Shown here in pieces: positions 45,286 through 55,251 of a stretch of DNA of 64,000 bases. The notes under the pieces were generated by a model that did no database searches, was not told where the DNA came from, and saw nothing but the letters and a program-made list of their open reading frames with translations. How positions within the stretch are numbered: the stretch's first letter is position 1; the number at the start of each line of letters is the position of its first letter. A program made the translations under genes and the position numbers. The DNA comes from JANQPX01 sp041398025 (lineage in GTDB: Bacteria; Pseudomonadota; Alphaproteobacteria; Geminicoccales; Geminicoccaceae): NCBI GenBank assembly GCA_041398025.1, contig JAWKVM010000019.1, positions 88,411 to 152,410 of the forward strand, in the 5' to 3' direction.

Positions 45286-47415
45286 ATGCGCTCCAAATAT
45301 CGCCTGGGTATCGATGCCGGCGGCACCTTCACGGACTTTATTCTCGCGGACAACGAAGGCAGCAGCACCCGGATCTTCAAGGTGCTGTCCACACCAAACG
45401 ACCCGACAAAGGCCATCGAGAACGGTCTCGCGCTGATCGCCGAAGAGACCGGCATCTCGCCCCACGAGATCGTTTCGAACTGCGACCTCTGCATCAACGG
45501 CACCACGGTCGGACTGAACGCGCTCATCACACACACAGGGGCGAAGGCTGGACTGATCTGCACCAAGGGCCATGAGGACTCGATCGAGATCCGTCTCGGC
45601 CACAAGGAGGACGGCTACCGCTACGATCCGGACTATCCGCCAGCGACGATGCTGATCCCGCGATATCTGCGCTGGCCGGTCGCGGAGCGGGTCCTCTCCG
45701 ACGGCTCGGTCCGCACGCCGCTCAACGAGGAGCACGTGCGCGCCGCGTGCCGACACTTTCTCGAGGAGGGTGTTCAGTCGGTGGCGATCTCGTTCGTCTG
45801 GTCGGTGCTCCACCCCGAGCACGAACGCCGGGCAGCTGAGATCGTGCGCGAAATGATGCCGGACGTGAAGCTCACCGTGGGCTCGGAACTCTATCCGCAG
45901 GTGCGCGAATACACCAGGACCTCGACCGCGGTGGTCAACGCCTATCTCGCGCCGATCCTGCAACGCTACGTCGACGCCATCGACGCCTATTTCCGCGATC
46001 TCGGCTCGAAGCACCCGGTGCGGTACTTCCAATCGAACGGCGGGCTGGCGCTCGGCGGCGCCGTTTCCGACAAGTCGGTCTACGCCATCAACTCCGGTCC
46101 CGCCTCTGCGCCACAGGCCGCCCTCTACACCGGCGAGTCCTGGGGCGAAAAGAACATCATCACCGTGGACATGGGCGGTACCTCGTTCGACATCACGCTG
46201 ACCCGCGATGGCCAGGCCAACGTCAACAAGAACATCGACTTCCTGCGCTATCGTATCGGCATCCCGATGATCCAGGTGGAGACGCTGGGCGCGGGCGGCG
46301 GTTCGATCGGCTGGATCGACTCGATGGGACTCATGCAGATGGGACCGCAATCCGCGGGCTCGGAACCGGGCCCGGCCTGCTACAGCCAGGGCGGCGAAAA
46401 CCCGACGACCACCGACGCCAACCTCACGCTGGGCTATCTCAGTCCTGACGGTCTGGTCGGCGGGCGGCTGCCGCTCGACAAGCAAAAGGCGGCGGACGCG
46501 ATCCGGACCAAGCTCGCCGATCCGCTGGGCCTGAGTCTGGAGAAGGCCGCCTACGGCATGTTCACCATCGTCAACAACAACATGGTCAACGCCATCAGGC
46601 GCGTCTCGGTCGAGCGCGGCTACGACCCCCGCGACTTCGTGCTCATGGGCGCGGGCGGTGCCACCGGCTCGCACATCACCGCGCTCGCCCGCGAGATGGG
46701 CATCCGCAAGGTGCTGTTCTCCAAGCTCGCGTCGGGGCTCTGCGCCTACGGGCAGATCATCTCGGACGTGAAGTACAACTACATGGCGCCGGCGCCCATG
46801 CGTCTCGAGGGCGGAGATGCGGCGGAAAGGCTCGACGGGCTCTTCAAGGGCCTCGAGGCCAAGGGCCGGGAAGACCTGTCCGGAGACGGCTTCACGGAAG
46901 AGAAGATCTCGATCCGCCGCAATCTGGACATGCGCTACGTCGGCCAGGTCCACGAATGCACGGTCGCGATCGATCTCTTCGACGTCACCGAAGCGTCGCT
47001 GGAGAAGATCAGGGACGCGTTCCACGCCCGCCACAAGGAGCTCTACACCTATGCCGAGCCCAAGAGTGCGGTGGAGGTGGTCAACGTCGAGAGCGTCGTC
47101 GTCGGCCATGTCGAAAAGCCGCGGCGCATGAAGATCGCCGACGGCAAGGGCGCCAAGAGCGCGCTCAAGGACCATCGGGGCATGGTTTTCTCCGCCGACG
47201 GAGAGATCGTGTCCACGCCGGTCTACGACGGTGCGAATCTCGGTGCGGGTGACGAGATCGCCGGCCCGGCCGTCATCGAGGAAGTCACGACCACGATCGT
47301 GATCGAGCCGGGCTGGTCGGCGAACCTGCACGACACCGGGGTCTACGTGATGGAGGCCGACGCCAAGACCGTCGCAGCCAAGCCCTCCCGCGAAGGCGTG
47401 CTGGCTGAAGCCTGA
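45286..47415 (+). CDS. hyuA: Hydantoinase A/oxoprolinase family subunit
   Basis: A 709-residue subunit with actin-like ATPase fold. The first phosphate loop is GIDAGGTFTDFILADNEG. The hydantoinase A core has YFQSNGGLALGGAV and DMGGTSFDITLTRDGQAN, then ETLGAGGGSIGWID and SEPGPACYSQGG. It binds ATP to phosphorylate the ring carbonyl while HyuB hydrolyses. It lies 33 nt after hyuB. A frame of 751 codons is open on the opposite strand but is antisense to this conserved protein. Confidence 0.93.
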   Translation: MRSKYRLGIDAGGTFTDFILADNEGSSTRIFKVLSTPNDPTKAIENGLALIAEETGISPHEIVSNCDLCINGTTVGLNALITHTGAKAGLICTKGHEDSIEIRLGHKEDGYRYDPDYPPATMLIPRYLRWPVAERVLSDGSVRTPLNEEHVRAACRHFLEEGVQSVAISFVWSVLHPEHERRAAEIVREMMPDVKLTVGSELYPQVREYTRTSTAVVNAYLAPILQRYVDAIDAYFRDLGSKHPVRYFQSNGGLALGGAVSDKSVYAINSGPASAPQAALYTGESWGEKNIITVDMGGTSFDITLTRDGQANVNKNIDFLRYRIGIPMIQVETLGAGGGSIGWIDSMGLMQMGPQSAGSEPGPACYSQGGENPTTTDANLTLGYLSPDGLVGGRLPLDKQKAADAIRTKLADPLGLSLEKAAYGMFTIVNNNMVNAIRRVSVERGYDPRDFVLMGAGGATGSHITALAREMGIRKVLFSKLASGLCAYGQIISDVKYNYMAPAPMRLEGGDAAERLDGLFKGLEAKGREDLSGDGFTEEKISIRRNLDMRYVGQVHECTVAIDLFDVTEASLEKIRDAFHARHKELYTYAEPKSAVEVVNVESVVVGHVEKPRRMKIADGKGAKSALKDHRGMVFSADGEIVSTPVYDGANLGAGDEIAGPAVIEEVTTTIVIEPGWSANLHDTGVYVMEADAKTVAAKPSREGVLAEA

Positions 47416-47565
47416 CCCCATCGGAGCGGCCGGCGACGCGGGCCGCTCCTTTCGGCTGACCTGGCGCGGTCCACCCCGAAAACGGGCACATATCGGGCGG
47501 CCAGGAGCGGAACGGCGGGCGTCCGTCGATCCCAATGGAAAACATCAGGGATGAAAGGAAACCAA

Positions 47566-48915
47566 ATGGCTGGAATGACCCAAGAAGGCGAAACACTCGA
47601 GTTCGCGGACCACGCCGTCCCGCCCGATGCCCGGATGGCGCGCCTTCCGCTCACCATGGCGTGGTGGTCGGTCTGCTCCGCGATGTTCTATCTCTTCGTC
47701 GCGGCCTCGCTAGCGCTGGCGTACGGGTCGATGAACGCCATTATCGGCGTCGTGCTGTCGGTCATCTGCTATGCCGCGATCAATGCAGTGCTGGTGCGCT
47801 ACTCGATCCGCACCGGGTTGAGCGTGTCGCTCTTTTCACGCGTCCTGCTCGGTCGCAACGGCGCCGCGATCGCGACCCTGATCTTCTTTGCAACGGCGAT
47901 CTACTACGCGGTCTTCGAGGGATCGGTGATCGCCCTCGCTCTCGCCGAGACCTTCGACGGCCTGACCTATCCGATCGCTGCTCTCGTGGTGGTCATCTAC
48001 TCGGTTCTGCTGATCTTCGGTTCCATCCAGAACTGGCTCGACAAGTTCAACGGTGTGCTGCTGCCGTTCTACATCTTGGGCCTCGCGGCCGCGGTTATCC
48101 TCGCGGTGGCCAAATACGGCTATTCCAACGCGTGGCTCGAACTCGGCCCGGAGGGCGGCGCTCCTGCCGGCGGTTGGTGGGACTGTTTCGTGGCGTACAT
48201 GGGAGTCTGGATCCTGATGATGTACACCTTCGACTATGCCCGCTTCGGCAAGATCGAGGACGCGGGCTACCACGCCACGATCAACTTCGGTGCGCCGTTC
48301 TACCTCGTGACCTTCCTACTGAACGCGCTTGTTGGCATCTTCCTCGCAGCCTCGCTGCCGACCGAAGGTGGTATCAGCGAGGTATCGGTGGTGTTCGCGC
48401 TGCTTGAGCTGATGGGCTTTGCTGGCTTGGCCTTCGTTTGGATCTCGCAGACACGCATCAACACGGCGAACTACTATCTGGCTTCCGTCAACATGGAATC
48501 CTTCGCCGAAACCGTGATCGGGCTGAAGCTGCCGAAGATCGTCTGGGCCTGCGTCGTGGGGGCCGTGGTCTACGTTCTGATGCTGGCCGACGTCTTCAGC
48601 TACATCCTGCAGGCGCTCGCCTATCAGGGCATCTTCGTCGTCGCCTGGGTCGCGATTGCGCTGACCCATATCTTCAGCGGAACCTATGAGCGCGTGGTCG
48701 GCGCGAACGTCATCTGCGATCGCGATCACGTGCCGGTCATCAACCGCGGCGGACTGGCCGCTTGGTTCGGGGCTTCGGCCGTGGGTCTCGTCCTGCATCA
48801 AATCGGCGGCGCCGCGGGATCATGGTCGGCACCGGCCACCTTCATCGTCGCGACCGCGATCTACATGCTGTCGCTGCGTAGCGCGACCCGGGAGCGGTTT
48901 GTGATCGCCGCCTGA
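47566..48915 (+). CDS. NCS1-family permease (cytosine/hydantoin/allantoin type)
   Basis: A 449-residue transporter with 12 membrane helices from ATG 47566 (AAGGAAA upstream). It matches NCS1 nucleobase transporters (FSRVLLGRNGAAIATLIFFA, YYAVFEGSVIALALAETFDG, DCFVAYMGVWILMMYTFDYA). It most likely imports the hydantoin-like substrate of HyuAB. Confidence 0.88.
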   Translation: MAGMTQEGETLEFADHAVPPDARMARLPLTMAWWSVCSAMFYLFVAASLALAYGSMNAIIGVVLSVICYAAINAVLVRYSIRTGLSVSLFSRVLLGRNGAAIATLIFFATAIYYAVFEGSVIALALAETFDGLTYPIAALVVVIYSVLLIFGSIQNWLDKFNGVLLPFYILGLAAAVILAVAKYGYSNAWLELGPEGGAPAGGWWDCFVAYMGVWILMMYTFDYARFGKIEDAGYHATINFGAPFYLVTFLLNALVGIFLAASLPTEGGISEVSVVFALLELMGFAGLAFVWISQTRINTANYYLASVNMESFAETVIGLKLPKIVWACVVGAVVYVLMLADVFSYILQALAYQGIFVVAWVAIALTHIFSGTYERVVGANVICDRDHVPVINRGGLAAWFGASAVGLVLHQIGGAAGSWSAPATFIVATAIYMLSLRSATRERFVIAA

Positions 48916-48943
48916 CGGCGGCCGCGCTCCGGATCGATTCGGG

Positions 48944-48977
48944 ACCGAACCCGCTGCATCGCTGCAGCGGGTTCGGT
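48944..48977 (+). terminator. Strong hairpin after the hydantoinase operon
   Basis: A perfect 15-bp stem, ACCGAACCCGCTGCA against TGCAGCGGGTTCGGT, with loop TCGC, 28 bp after the permease stop. It has no T-run, so termination may be partial or the stem may protect the mRNA end. Confidence 0.7.
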
Positions 48978-49002
48978 GCTTCTGCAGCCTGCCGAGGTGG
49001 AC

Positions 49003-49251
49003 TCAGCCGCTGGCAATGGCCACGGCACCGAGCTCGGGCACATCCGCATCCTGTTTCTGCCGCGTGGCCCGGGCGGGCTTTTCCTGCGGTCCCAGCGAGT
49101 CGAGATAGCGGCGAACGATTCCCTCGCTGTACACGCCGAACTCCGCCATGTTGTCGGGGAGCAATGCGCTCAAGGCCGGTTCCTTTGTCAATGCCCCTCG
49201 CAGATCGCCTCCGCATCCAGGACGTCGCTCTTTCCGCGCTTCGGCAATCAT
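49003..49251 (-). CDS. Small hypothetical protein
   Basis: An 82-residue frame with GGAAGC before ATG 49251. The middle part (ALLPDNMAEFGVYSEGIVRR then YLDSLGP) looks protein-like; the tail is charged. No family recognised; it may be a gene remnant. The rest of 48978-49310 shows nothing else. Confidence 0.35.
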   Translation of the reverse strand: MIAEARKERRPGCGGDLRGALTKEPALSALLPDNMAEFGVYSEGIVRRYLDSLGPQEKPARATRQKQDADVPELGAVAIASG

Positions 49252-49310
49252 GATGCTTCCGACAATTTGAACAATTTCGCGTAAGTCCCATCTCTCTTCG
49301 TAGACAGGTC

Positions 49311-49880
49311 ATGCAGGTGCTCGACGGCGGACACCGGTGCTTTCATCGCCCAGCCCTGCTTCTCTGTCGATCAGGAGCCAATCATGCATGTGAGGAGGGC
49401 GTATTTCTCGCAGTTCCGGCGGTCGTCGTGCTGGTGGTTGCGTATGGCTTCGTAAAACATCTCCAGCCCGCGAACGTCGTCGACACGGTAAGAGACCTGG
49501 ACCAGGCCGGCATCATGATCGAAGCTGTCGAGGCGGCTGACCTCGCTGCGAAACTCAGCGGGGATGGACCTTTTACTGTTTTTGCGCCGACCGACAGTGC
49601 CTTTGCTCTACTTCCGACGGACAAGCTCGACGAACTGTTGAGGCCGGATAGCCGTGGCGAGCTGACGGAAGTCCTGAGCCACCATGTGGTGCCGCAGAAG
49701 TTGTTGACCGAGCAGATGGCAGGCAAGATGCTCGATGTTGAAACGCTTCAGGGCGCCAAGATCGAGATCAGCGCATTCGGTGATGTCGCAAAGGTCGGAC
49801 CCGCTGCAGTGGTTCAACCCGATATCGAGGCATCGAACGGCGTCATCCACATGATCGATCGGGTTATTCTGCCCGACTGA
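49311..49880 (+). CDS. Membrane-anchored fasciclin (FAS1) domain protein
   Basis: The FAS1 domain covers about residues 52-189: GPFTVFAPTDSAFALLPTDK, LTEVLSHHVVPQKLL, VQPDIEASNGVIHMIDRVIL. A hydrophobic helix precedes it (VFLAVPAVVVLVVAYGF), acting as membrane anchor or signal. FAS1 proteins mediate adhesion or bind small ligands at the cell surface. The true start is uncertain: the first 30 codons look non-coding and a later GTG start is possible. Confidence 0.8.
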   Translation: MQVLDGGHRCFHRPALLLCRSGANHACEEGVFLAVPAVVVLVVAYGFVKHLQPANVVDTVRDLDQAGIMIEAVEAADLAAKLSGDGPFTVFAPTDSAFALLPTDKLDELLRPDSRGELTEVLSHHVVPQKLLTEQMAGKMLDVETLQGAKIEISAFGDVAKVGPAAVVQPDIEASNGVIHMIDRVILPD

Positions 49881-49920
49881 GGCAACCGCTGAGGACGGCG
49901 AGTTACGCAGTTTCTTTGTC

Positions 49921-50082
49921 ATGGCGGCCACACTCGGGGCGACGATCCATCATGATGGGGGTGCCGGCAGCGAAAGCATGTCCAAGCTCGCGTTGATTAA
50001 TCCGATCTTCCTCTATCTGAGCTTCATCAATCTGGTCATGCTGCTCGTGCAATCCTTCGGAGGGCGACAGCAGCGAGAATAG
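49921..50082 (+). pseudogene. Bax inhibitor-1/YccA-like C-terminal remnant
   Basis: A 53-codon frame ending LINPIFLYLSFINLVMLLVQ then SFGGRQQRE. This resembles the end of BI-1 family membrane proteins (usual form LSLYLDFINLFLxLLRLFG). Only the final helix remains. Confidence 0.5.
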
Positions 50083-50150
50083 CCGAGTCGATAGAGGCAA
50101 GATACGATGAATCATGCGAGGCCGACGCAGATTTCATCGTAGCTTCCAGT

Positions 50151-51281
50151 TTGGCCGCCAACGGCCCACATGATTTCAACTTTTTGCAACAGCCTTGCCT
50201 CCAACACCGTGAATTTTTCGGGAGTAATGGAATCGCGACTGACCATGGAACCTCCCCAAGATGGCCCCGTTGGACGGCGAAATTTCGAACGGTCGCGATG
50301 GCGATTGTCACAACCATCTGGCTTGGCGATCTGATGGCGCAGACGGTGGAGGTAGAGTCATCGAAGCCTATACGGAGTGAGCCAAGCACACCGCATGGCA
50401 GGCACCAGATCGATCGTGCACAAGAACGAATCTCACAAGCCGTTCGCACGACTGGGGAATGGCTCGATAGCTTCTTCGAAGACGAACGTTACACGGAGGA
50501 AGTGAATCGCTCGCGGGTCGGAATCGGAACCAGCGCCTTTTTTGACATTGAGGGCAGCTCAGACGTTAGCTATCGCTTCACTACGCGGATTTTACTGCCG
50601 AACACCAAGCGGCGACTCTCGCTTTTCGCCGGTGGGGTAATCAATGAAGAGGACGAAGACGGCAACCTTCTGCCGGACAACGATCTTGATGACGACAACC
50701 TGAGTGACGACGATGACGGGCTAGGCATTGGCGCCCAATATTCCTTGCTTCAGAGGCTTGAACGAAATCTTAGCCTAAGGTCCACCGTCCTCTGGAGACG
50801 TGATCAACCTGTATTGTCGATCGGCCCGCGCTATCGAGAGACTGTACCGCTCGATGAGAGTTGGGACCTGCGTCTGACGAACACGATACGGTATTTCACC
50901 GACGACGGTTGGTTCTGGCGAGGCATTCTCGATCTTGAGCGCCCAATTCAAAATGACGCATTGCTGCGGATCGGACCAAGCGCAACTTGGAAACAAGACG
51001 ATTCCGGTGTCGAATATGAAGCCAATGTCAGCCTGTTTACACCGCTTGGCCGAAATCGGGTCGTGGAATATCAGTTCAACAATTTATTCGAGACCGAAGC
51101 GCCGAACCGGCATGTCGAGACCAATCTACGTGTGCGCTATCGACGGCAGATATGGCGCGAGTGGCTCAAGCTTGAGGTGGCGCCAGAGATCGCCTTATTG
51201 CGCGATGCCGAGTGGGAGGTGACACCCGGCATCCTGCTTCGGCTCGAATTGCTGTTCGGTGGCAGTTCCCCCAGCAACTAG
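50151..51281 (+). CDS. Predicted outer-membrane beta-barrel protein
   Basis: A 376-residue open frame. The likely start is an internal ATG near 50295, before a short hydrophobic stretch ending LGDLMAQT, a plausible signal peptide. The C-terminal 250 residues alternate polar and hydrophobic residues in strand-length blocks (DVSYRFTTRILLPNTKRRLS, LSLRSTVLWRRDQPVLSIGP, VEYEANVSLFTPLGRNRVVE) and end in strand-like LLRLELLF. An Asp-rich loop (DNDLDDDNLSDDDDG) may bind divalent cations. No named family recognised. Base composition is lower in GC than its neighbours. Confidence 0.65.
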   Translation: MAANGPHDFNFLQQPCLQHREFFGSNGIATDHGTSPRWPRWTAKFRTVAMAIVTTIWLGDLMAQTVEVESSKPIRSEPSTPHGRHQIDRAQERISQAVRTTGEWLDSFFEDERYTEEVNRSRVGIGTSAFFDIEGSSDVSYRFTTRILLPNTKRRLSLFAGGVINEEDEDGNLLPDNDLDDDNLSDDDDGLGIGAQYSLLQRLERNLSLRSTVLWRRDQPVLSIGPRYRETVPLDESWDLRLTNTIRYFTDDGWFWRGILDLERPIQNDALLRIGPSATWKQDDSGVEYEANVSLFTPLGRNRVVEYQFNNLFETEAPNRHVETNLRVRYRRQIWREWLKLEVAPEIALLRDAEWEVTPGILLRLELLFGGSSPSN

Positions 51282-51554
51282 ACCAGATGTTCGCCGAGCG
51301 TCTGCCCGACGTCGCCGGGGACGGGCACTACGGGCGTCGAACCTGCCGGATGGACGTGATCGGCTTCGTCAAGTCGATGAAAAAGGCAATCCAGGAGCGC
51401 ATCGATACACTCCCGGCAGAAACGGACCACTTATCTCGATGAATGGTCCTTTCGGTAGAGCTTGTATCGACATTCCTGACATGGCGGAGAAAACGGAAAG
51501 CACCTATGCTTGAGCTAATCGCTCGCGGCGCCCGAAGCAGAGGCAGGTCCTGAC
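51282..51554. other. Intergenic stretch with a short unassigned frame
   Basis: A 51-codon frame from ATG 51287 (FAERLPDVAGDGHYGR, MDVIGFVKSMKKAIQERIDT) is open but has no recognised family or clear ribosome-binding site. Confidence 0.3.
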
Positions 51555-52445
51555 ATGACAGACCCATCCAAGTCGAAGACGAGGAAGGAACCGGGCAGTC
51601 TGAAACGAATTCTCTTCGCTTCAGATCTCACCGCCTATACGGATCGCGCCTTCGATCGCGCTGTCATGCTGGCCGAGGAACACCACGCCAGCCTTCGCCT
51701 CCTTCATGCGGTTGATCCTGATATCCTCCCCGAGAGCTATGTGCAGCGAGACATCGGCGAGGCGAAGCAGAGTCTGGAGCATGAGGTGTGCGAGAGCGGC
51801 ATCGACAAGCGTCTCGAAGTGTCGGTCCAGGTGACGAGAGGCGATGCCGCCAAGGTCATCGTCAACGAAGCAGAGGCCATGCGGGCCAATCTCATTATCA
51901 TGGGTCTCTCTCATGATATGGCACTGACCAGTATGATCCGCGGCACGACCATCGACAAAGTGGTGCGAAGCGCTGGCTGTCCGATCCTCGTCGTCAAGAA
52001 GCGCCCATGGCGACCTTATGAGAAGATTGCGGTTGCCGTCGATCTGGCGCCGCCGTCGCGACGCGCCCTGGACGTTGCGCTTCATGCCATGCCAAAGGGT
52101 CAATTGACCATCATTCATGTCAACGAATCCATCCCCGGCGATCGAGGTGCGGAGACGGCCGGCAGCCCTGCGGAGATGGCGCGCCACCATCAGATCAGCG
52201 ACCTCGTCACCGCGAGATTCGCGGCCGCTGGCAGGGACGCGCTGGGGTCTGCCAGCGGCCCGAACTTGATCGTCGAGAGCGGGAAAGCCAGCACGGCATT
52301 GCAAAGGCACGTCGCGCGCCTGGCGCCGGACCTCGTCGTGTTGGGCACCCACGGCAGGACCGGTATACCAAAGCTCTTTCTCGGCAGCGTCGCCGAGACC
52401 TTGTTGGAAGTCCTGTCCCAGGACGTGTTGGTGGTGCGTGCTTGA
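51555..52445 (+). CDS. Tandem universal stress protein (UspA family)
   Basis: A 296-residue protein with two Usp domains. The first (about 15-150) has RILFASDLTAYTDRAFDRAV and GLSHDMALTSMIRGTTIDKV then VRSAGCPILVVKK. The second (about 152-296) has IAVAVDLAPPSRRALDVALH and the ATP-binding loop LGTHGRTGIPKLFLGSVAET. Such proteins respond to hypoxia and energy stress and often lie near cbb3 oxidase genes. Confidence 0.92.
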   Translation: MTDPSKSKTRKEPGSLKRILFASDLTAYTDRAFDRAVMLAEEHHASLRLLHAVDPDILPESYVQRDIGEAKQSLEHEVCESGIDKRLEVSVQVTRGDAAKVIVNEAEAMRANLIIMGLSHDMALTSMIRGTTIDKVVRSAGCPILVVKKRPWRPYEKIAVAVDLAPPSRRALDVALHAMPKGQLTIIHVNESIPGDRGAETAGSPAEMARHHQISDLVTARFAAAGRDALGSASGPNLIVESGKASTALQRHVARLAPDLVVLGTHGRTGIPKLFLGSVAETLLEVLSQDVLVVRA

Positions 52446-52724
52446 GGCATCTGAATTGGATGAGGATAGGTCGAGAGCTGCGTGACCCGAGCGGCGCGAT
52501 CCGAGTGAAAGCAGCTATCAGGCTCGACCAAGCCGGAGAGCCGTACGGCGCTGCTGCTGACGGCAAAATAAATTAATGTGTTCAGCGAGAGCTCGTCGAA
52601 GAGACGAGGTTCATCGCCTCCTGGGAAACGCCACGGGGCGAACGGCTATGGCAAAACCGACAGAAACAGGATGCATCGAGCCGCCTGGCAATCAAGCACG
52701 CAATGGTGGAGCACGCTTCATTCC

Positions 52725-54095
52725 ATGATTGACGAGGAAATGTCTCCGACGGCGGACGTCGACGATGCCGGCCTGGCGATGCGGTTCTACGAACTCGCTA
52801 CCGGCGACGAGGACGCGCGTTTGTGCCGCGACATCCCCGAAGATCAATGTCGGGAGCAGCCCAGAAGCTTTCTCTATCAGATAGTGGCTCAGACCCTCAG
52901 CAAGACCGGCGACGTGATTGCCGACACCAAGGTGGTCCTGCCCTGGCTCATGGGCGCGGTCGGTGCGCCGACTTATCTGATCGCGCTTCTCGTGCCGATC
53001 CGCGAGTCCCTGGCGCTCATCCCGCAGATCCTCGTCGGCAGCGTCATCCGACGTTTCCCCGTGCGCAAGGCATTCTGGACCATCAGCAGCGTGGTTGAAG
53101 GCCTCTGTATCGTTCTCATGGGTCTGGCCACAGCGATGGGCCTTGGGGGCGCGGTTGCCGGCTGGACCATCGTGGGCCTGCTGGTGGTCTTCAGCCTTGC
53201 ACGAGGCGTCGCCTCGATCGCCGCCAAAGACATCCTGGGGAAGACCGTCTCCAAGGGCCGCCGGGGCCGGGTCAGCGGCTATGCTGCAACGGGCTCCGGC
53301 CTGATCGCCACGGCCGTCGGGCTGTACCTGGCGCTAAGTCCCGAACATGCCAGGCCGGAATGGCTGCTCTATGCGATGATCATGGCCGCCGGTCTCTGCT
53401 GGTTTCTGGCGGCTGCCTCCTTCTCCATGATCACCGAATATCCAGGCGCCACCGAGGACGGCCGGGGTATCCGTGATCTGGTCCAGGATCAGATGCGGCT
53501 GCTGATGAAAGATCCGGAACTGCAGAAGTTCCTGGTCGCCCGCACGCTGATGATCTCGACGGCACTGGTCGGGCCGATCTACGTCACTCTTGCCCAGCGC
53601 ACTACCGGACAAACACTCGACGGCCTCGGCTGGCTGGTCATCGCGTCTGGCCTTGCCGGCGCCGTGAGCTCGTCATTCTGGGGCATCCTCTCGGACAGAT
53701 CGAGCCGGCTGACCATGGCCGCGGCATCGGGATTGGCGGGGGCCTTGGGCCTCGGTGTCCTGATCGTCATCCATATTGTCCCGCGACTGGCCGACGGCAT
53801 TGCCTTCTTTGCAGCCGTTCTGTTCGTTCTCGGGATCGCTCACGCCGGCGTACGGATCGGACGCAAGACCCATGTGGTCGATCTGGCCGGCGGCGATCGA
53901 AAGGCCGAGTATGTTGCGCTCAGCAACACCATCATCGGCGTCCTGCTCCTCGTGATAGGCGGGCTTGTCAGCATTCTCCTCAGCTTTGGACTGGAGGTCG
54001 GCCTCGCCGTGCTGTCCGTCCTGGCAATCCTCGGCGCCGCAACGGCGTTCACGATGAAGGACGTGCAGGATTCGGGCGCCGGCTCCGAACATTGA
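52725..54095 (+). CDS. Major facilitator superfamily transporter
   Basis: An integral membrane protein of about 456 residues with 11-12 helices and the basic loop-2/3 feature IRRFPVRKAFWTI. The N-terminal 60 residues are cytoplasmic. The substrate is unknown. Starts at 52725 (MIDEEMSPT) or 52740 (GAGGAA upstream) are the best; the open frame extends to 52578 without protein-like sequence. Confidence 0.78.
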   Translation: MIDEEMSPTADVDDAGLAMRFYELATGDEDARLCRDIPEDQCREQPRSFLYQIVAQTLSKTGDVIADTKVVLPWLMGAVGAPTYLIALLVPIRESLALIPQILVGSVIRRFPVRKAFWTISSVVEGLCIVLMGLATAMGLGGAVAGWTIVGLLVVFSLARGVASIAAKDILGKTVSKGRRGRVSGYAATGSGLIATAVGLYLALSPEHARPEWLLYAMIMAAGLCWFLAAASFSMITEYPGATEDGRGIRDLVQDQMRLLMKDPELQKFLVARTLMISTALVGPIYVTLAQRTTGQTLDGLGWLVIASGLAGAVSSSFWGILSDRSSRLTMAAASGLAGALGLGVLIVIHIVPRLADGIAFFAAVLFVLGIAHAGVRIGRKTHVVDLAGGDRKAEYVALSNTIIGVLLLVIGGLVSILLSFGLEVGLAVLSVLAILGAATAFTMKDVQDSGAGSEH

Positions 54096-54132
54096 GAATT
54101 GCAGCGAAGACCATGGGGTCCGGGAACGGACA

Positions 54133-55251
54133 TTACATTGCATAGCGCAAAATGGCGGCCAGTTCCTTTCGCTCGGGTATGTCATCCCGGCGAACTCCGA
54201 GAACGCGGGCGCCCGAGCGAAGCGCTCGGCCAGCAATCTCATCGACGACGCCGTAGTTCCGGGCATCGCCTTCCGTGTCGAACGTCACGGCGCCGGTTTC
54301 TTCATCGACTGTCCCGTTGATGACGGCGTCGATGTCGATGAGCAGACTTTCGATGCCGCCGACGGTCGCCGCCCGCGCAGCATCGGACATATCCGTGGTC
54401 GTTCGATTCTGGCTGGCCCGCTGTTCGAAGAGGCGATGAAAAGCATCGATCTCGCTTTGATGATGGGCGTCGAGGACGGGTCTTGCCGCACTCGCCAGTT
54501 CCGCTTCACTCAGGCGATCGGGGCTTCCTTCAATGGTCTGAGGCAGAAGGGGGATGACGCTCAGCGAACGGAACAGGGATGCGACCGGCATGGTCGCTGC
54601 CAGCACGACCGGCATGTCCGAGTGCATGAGGACAGGCCGCAAAGCTGCGTCGATCTTGCGGATATACTGCCCAAGGCGCACCTTTTGCCCCTCGGCACCC
54701 TGGATGCGTCCGCTGGCGCTACGGTCGTTGATGGTCGATTTGCCGACGGCGCTGGCGGCGTCCTTGGGCAGGTCTGGAACCTTGACGTCGGCAGCGGGAA
54801 GATCCGAGGAAACCTCGATCAATCGGACGGCATTTTCCGAAACGGCCAGAACGTGGGCTGCATGCGGAAAGGTGATGGCGCGCAGCAGCGGCTTCAGATG
54901 AAAGCGGTCGGAAATCTCGACCACGTCGGTCAGCCTGTTGGCCAGGCGATAGGTGCGCAGACGGTCTGGAGTCGCCAGAATGGCCAGGCTGTGCGCCTGA
55001 TGTTCCCAGAACCCGTCATCGGCCAGCAGACTGTCGAACTGCTCCTGCAGGGCCCATAGACGCCGCTTTTCGATGCCCGCCGTTTCAAGCTGGCCGATGG
55101 CCGTCTTCGCCAGATTGCCGAGATGGATCCGGCTTTCCCCGATCTGGTGCGTAAGCGGGGTGGTCTGCAGGTAGATCGAAATGCAGGCATCCGAACGAAC
55201 CCGATTGAGAATGCCGAGTTCTCTGGATGTCGGCGTGTCGACGTACAGCAT
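54133..55251 (-). CDS. Bacterial eRF1-like (baeRF) family protein
   Basis: A 372-residue protein with the baeRF plan. The N-terminus has SDACISIYLQTTPLTHQIGE then SRIHLGNLAKTAIGQLETAG. The centre has LAILATPDRLRTYRLANRLT and HAAHVLAVSENAVRLIEVSS. The C-terminal L7Ae-like part has VVDEIAGRALRSGARVLGVR. These proteins are proposed to act at stalled or hibernating ribosomes; this is a family prediction. It is oriented against its neighbours and begins after 480 bp of mostly non-coding sequence. Confidence 0.75.
   Translation of the reverse strand: MLYVDTPTSRELGILNRVRSDACISIYLQTTPLTHQIGESRIHLGNLAKTAIGQLETAGIEKRRLWALQEQFDSLLADDGFWEHQAHSLAILATPDRLRTYRLANRLTDVVEISDRFHLKPLLRAITFPHAAHVLAVSENAVRLIEVSSDLPAADVKVPDLPKDAASAVGKSTINDRSASGRIQGAEGQKVRLGQYIRKIDAALRPVLMHSDMPVVLAATMPVASLFRSLSVIPLLPQTIEGSPDRLSEAELASAARPVLDAHHQSEIDAFHRLFEQRASQNRTTTDMSDAARAATVGGIESLLIDIDAVINGTVDEETGAVTFDTEGDARNYGVVDEIAGRALRSGARVLGVRRDDIPERKELAAILRYAM

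Noticed and set aside
45280..47535. 751-codon frame on the minus strand, longer than hyuA
   Set aside because: It is exactly opposite a conserved hyuA and arises from GC-rich third positions; its sequence is repetitive His/Arg/Asp without domains.
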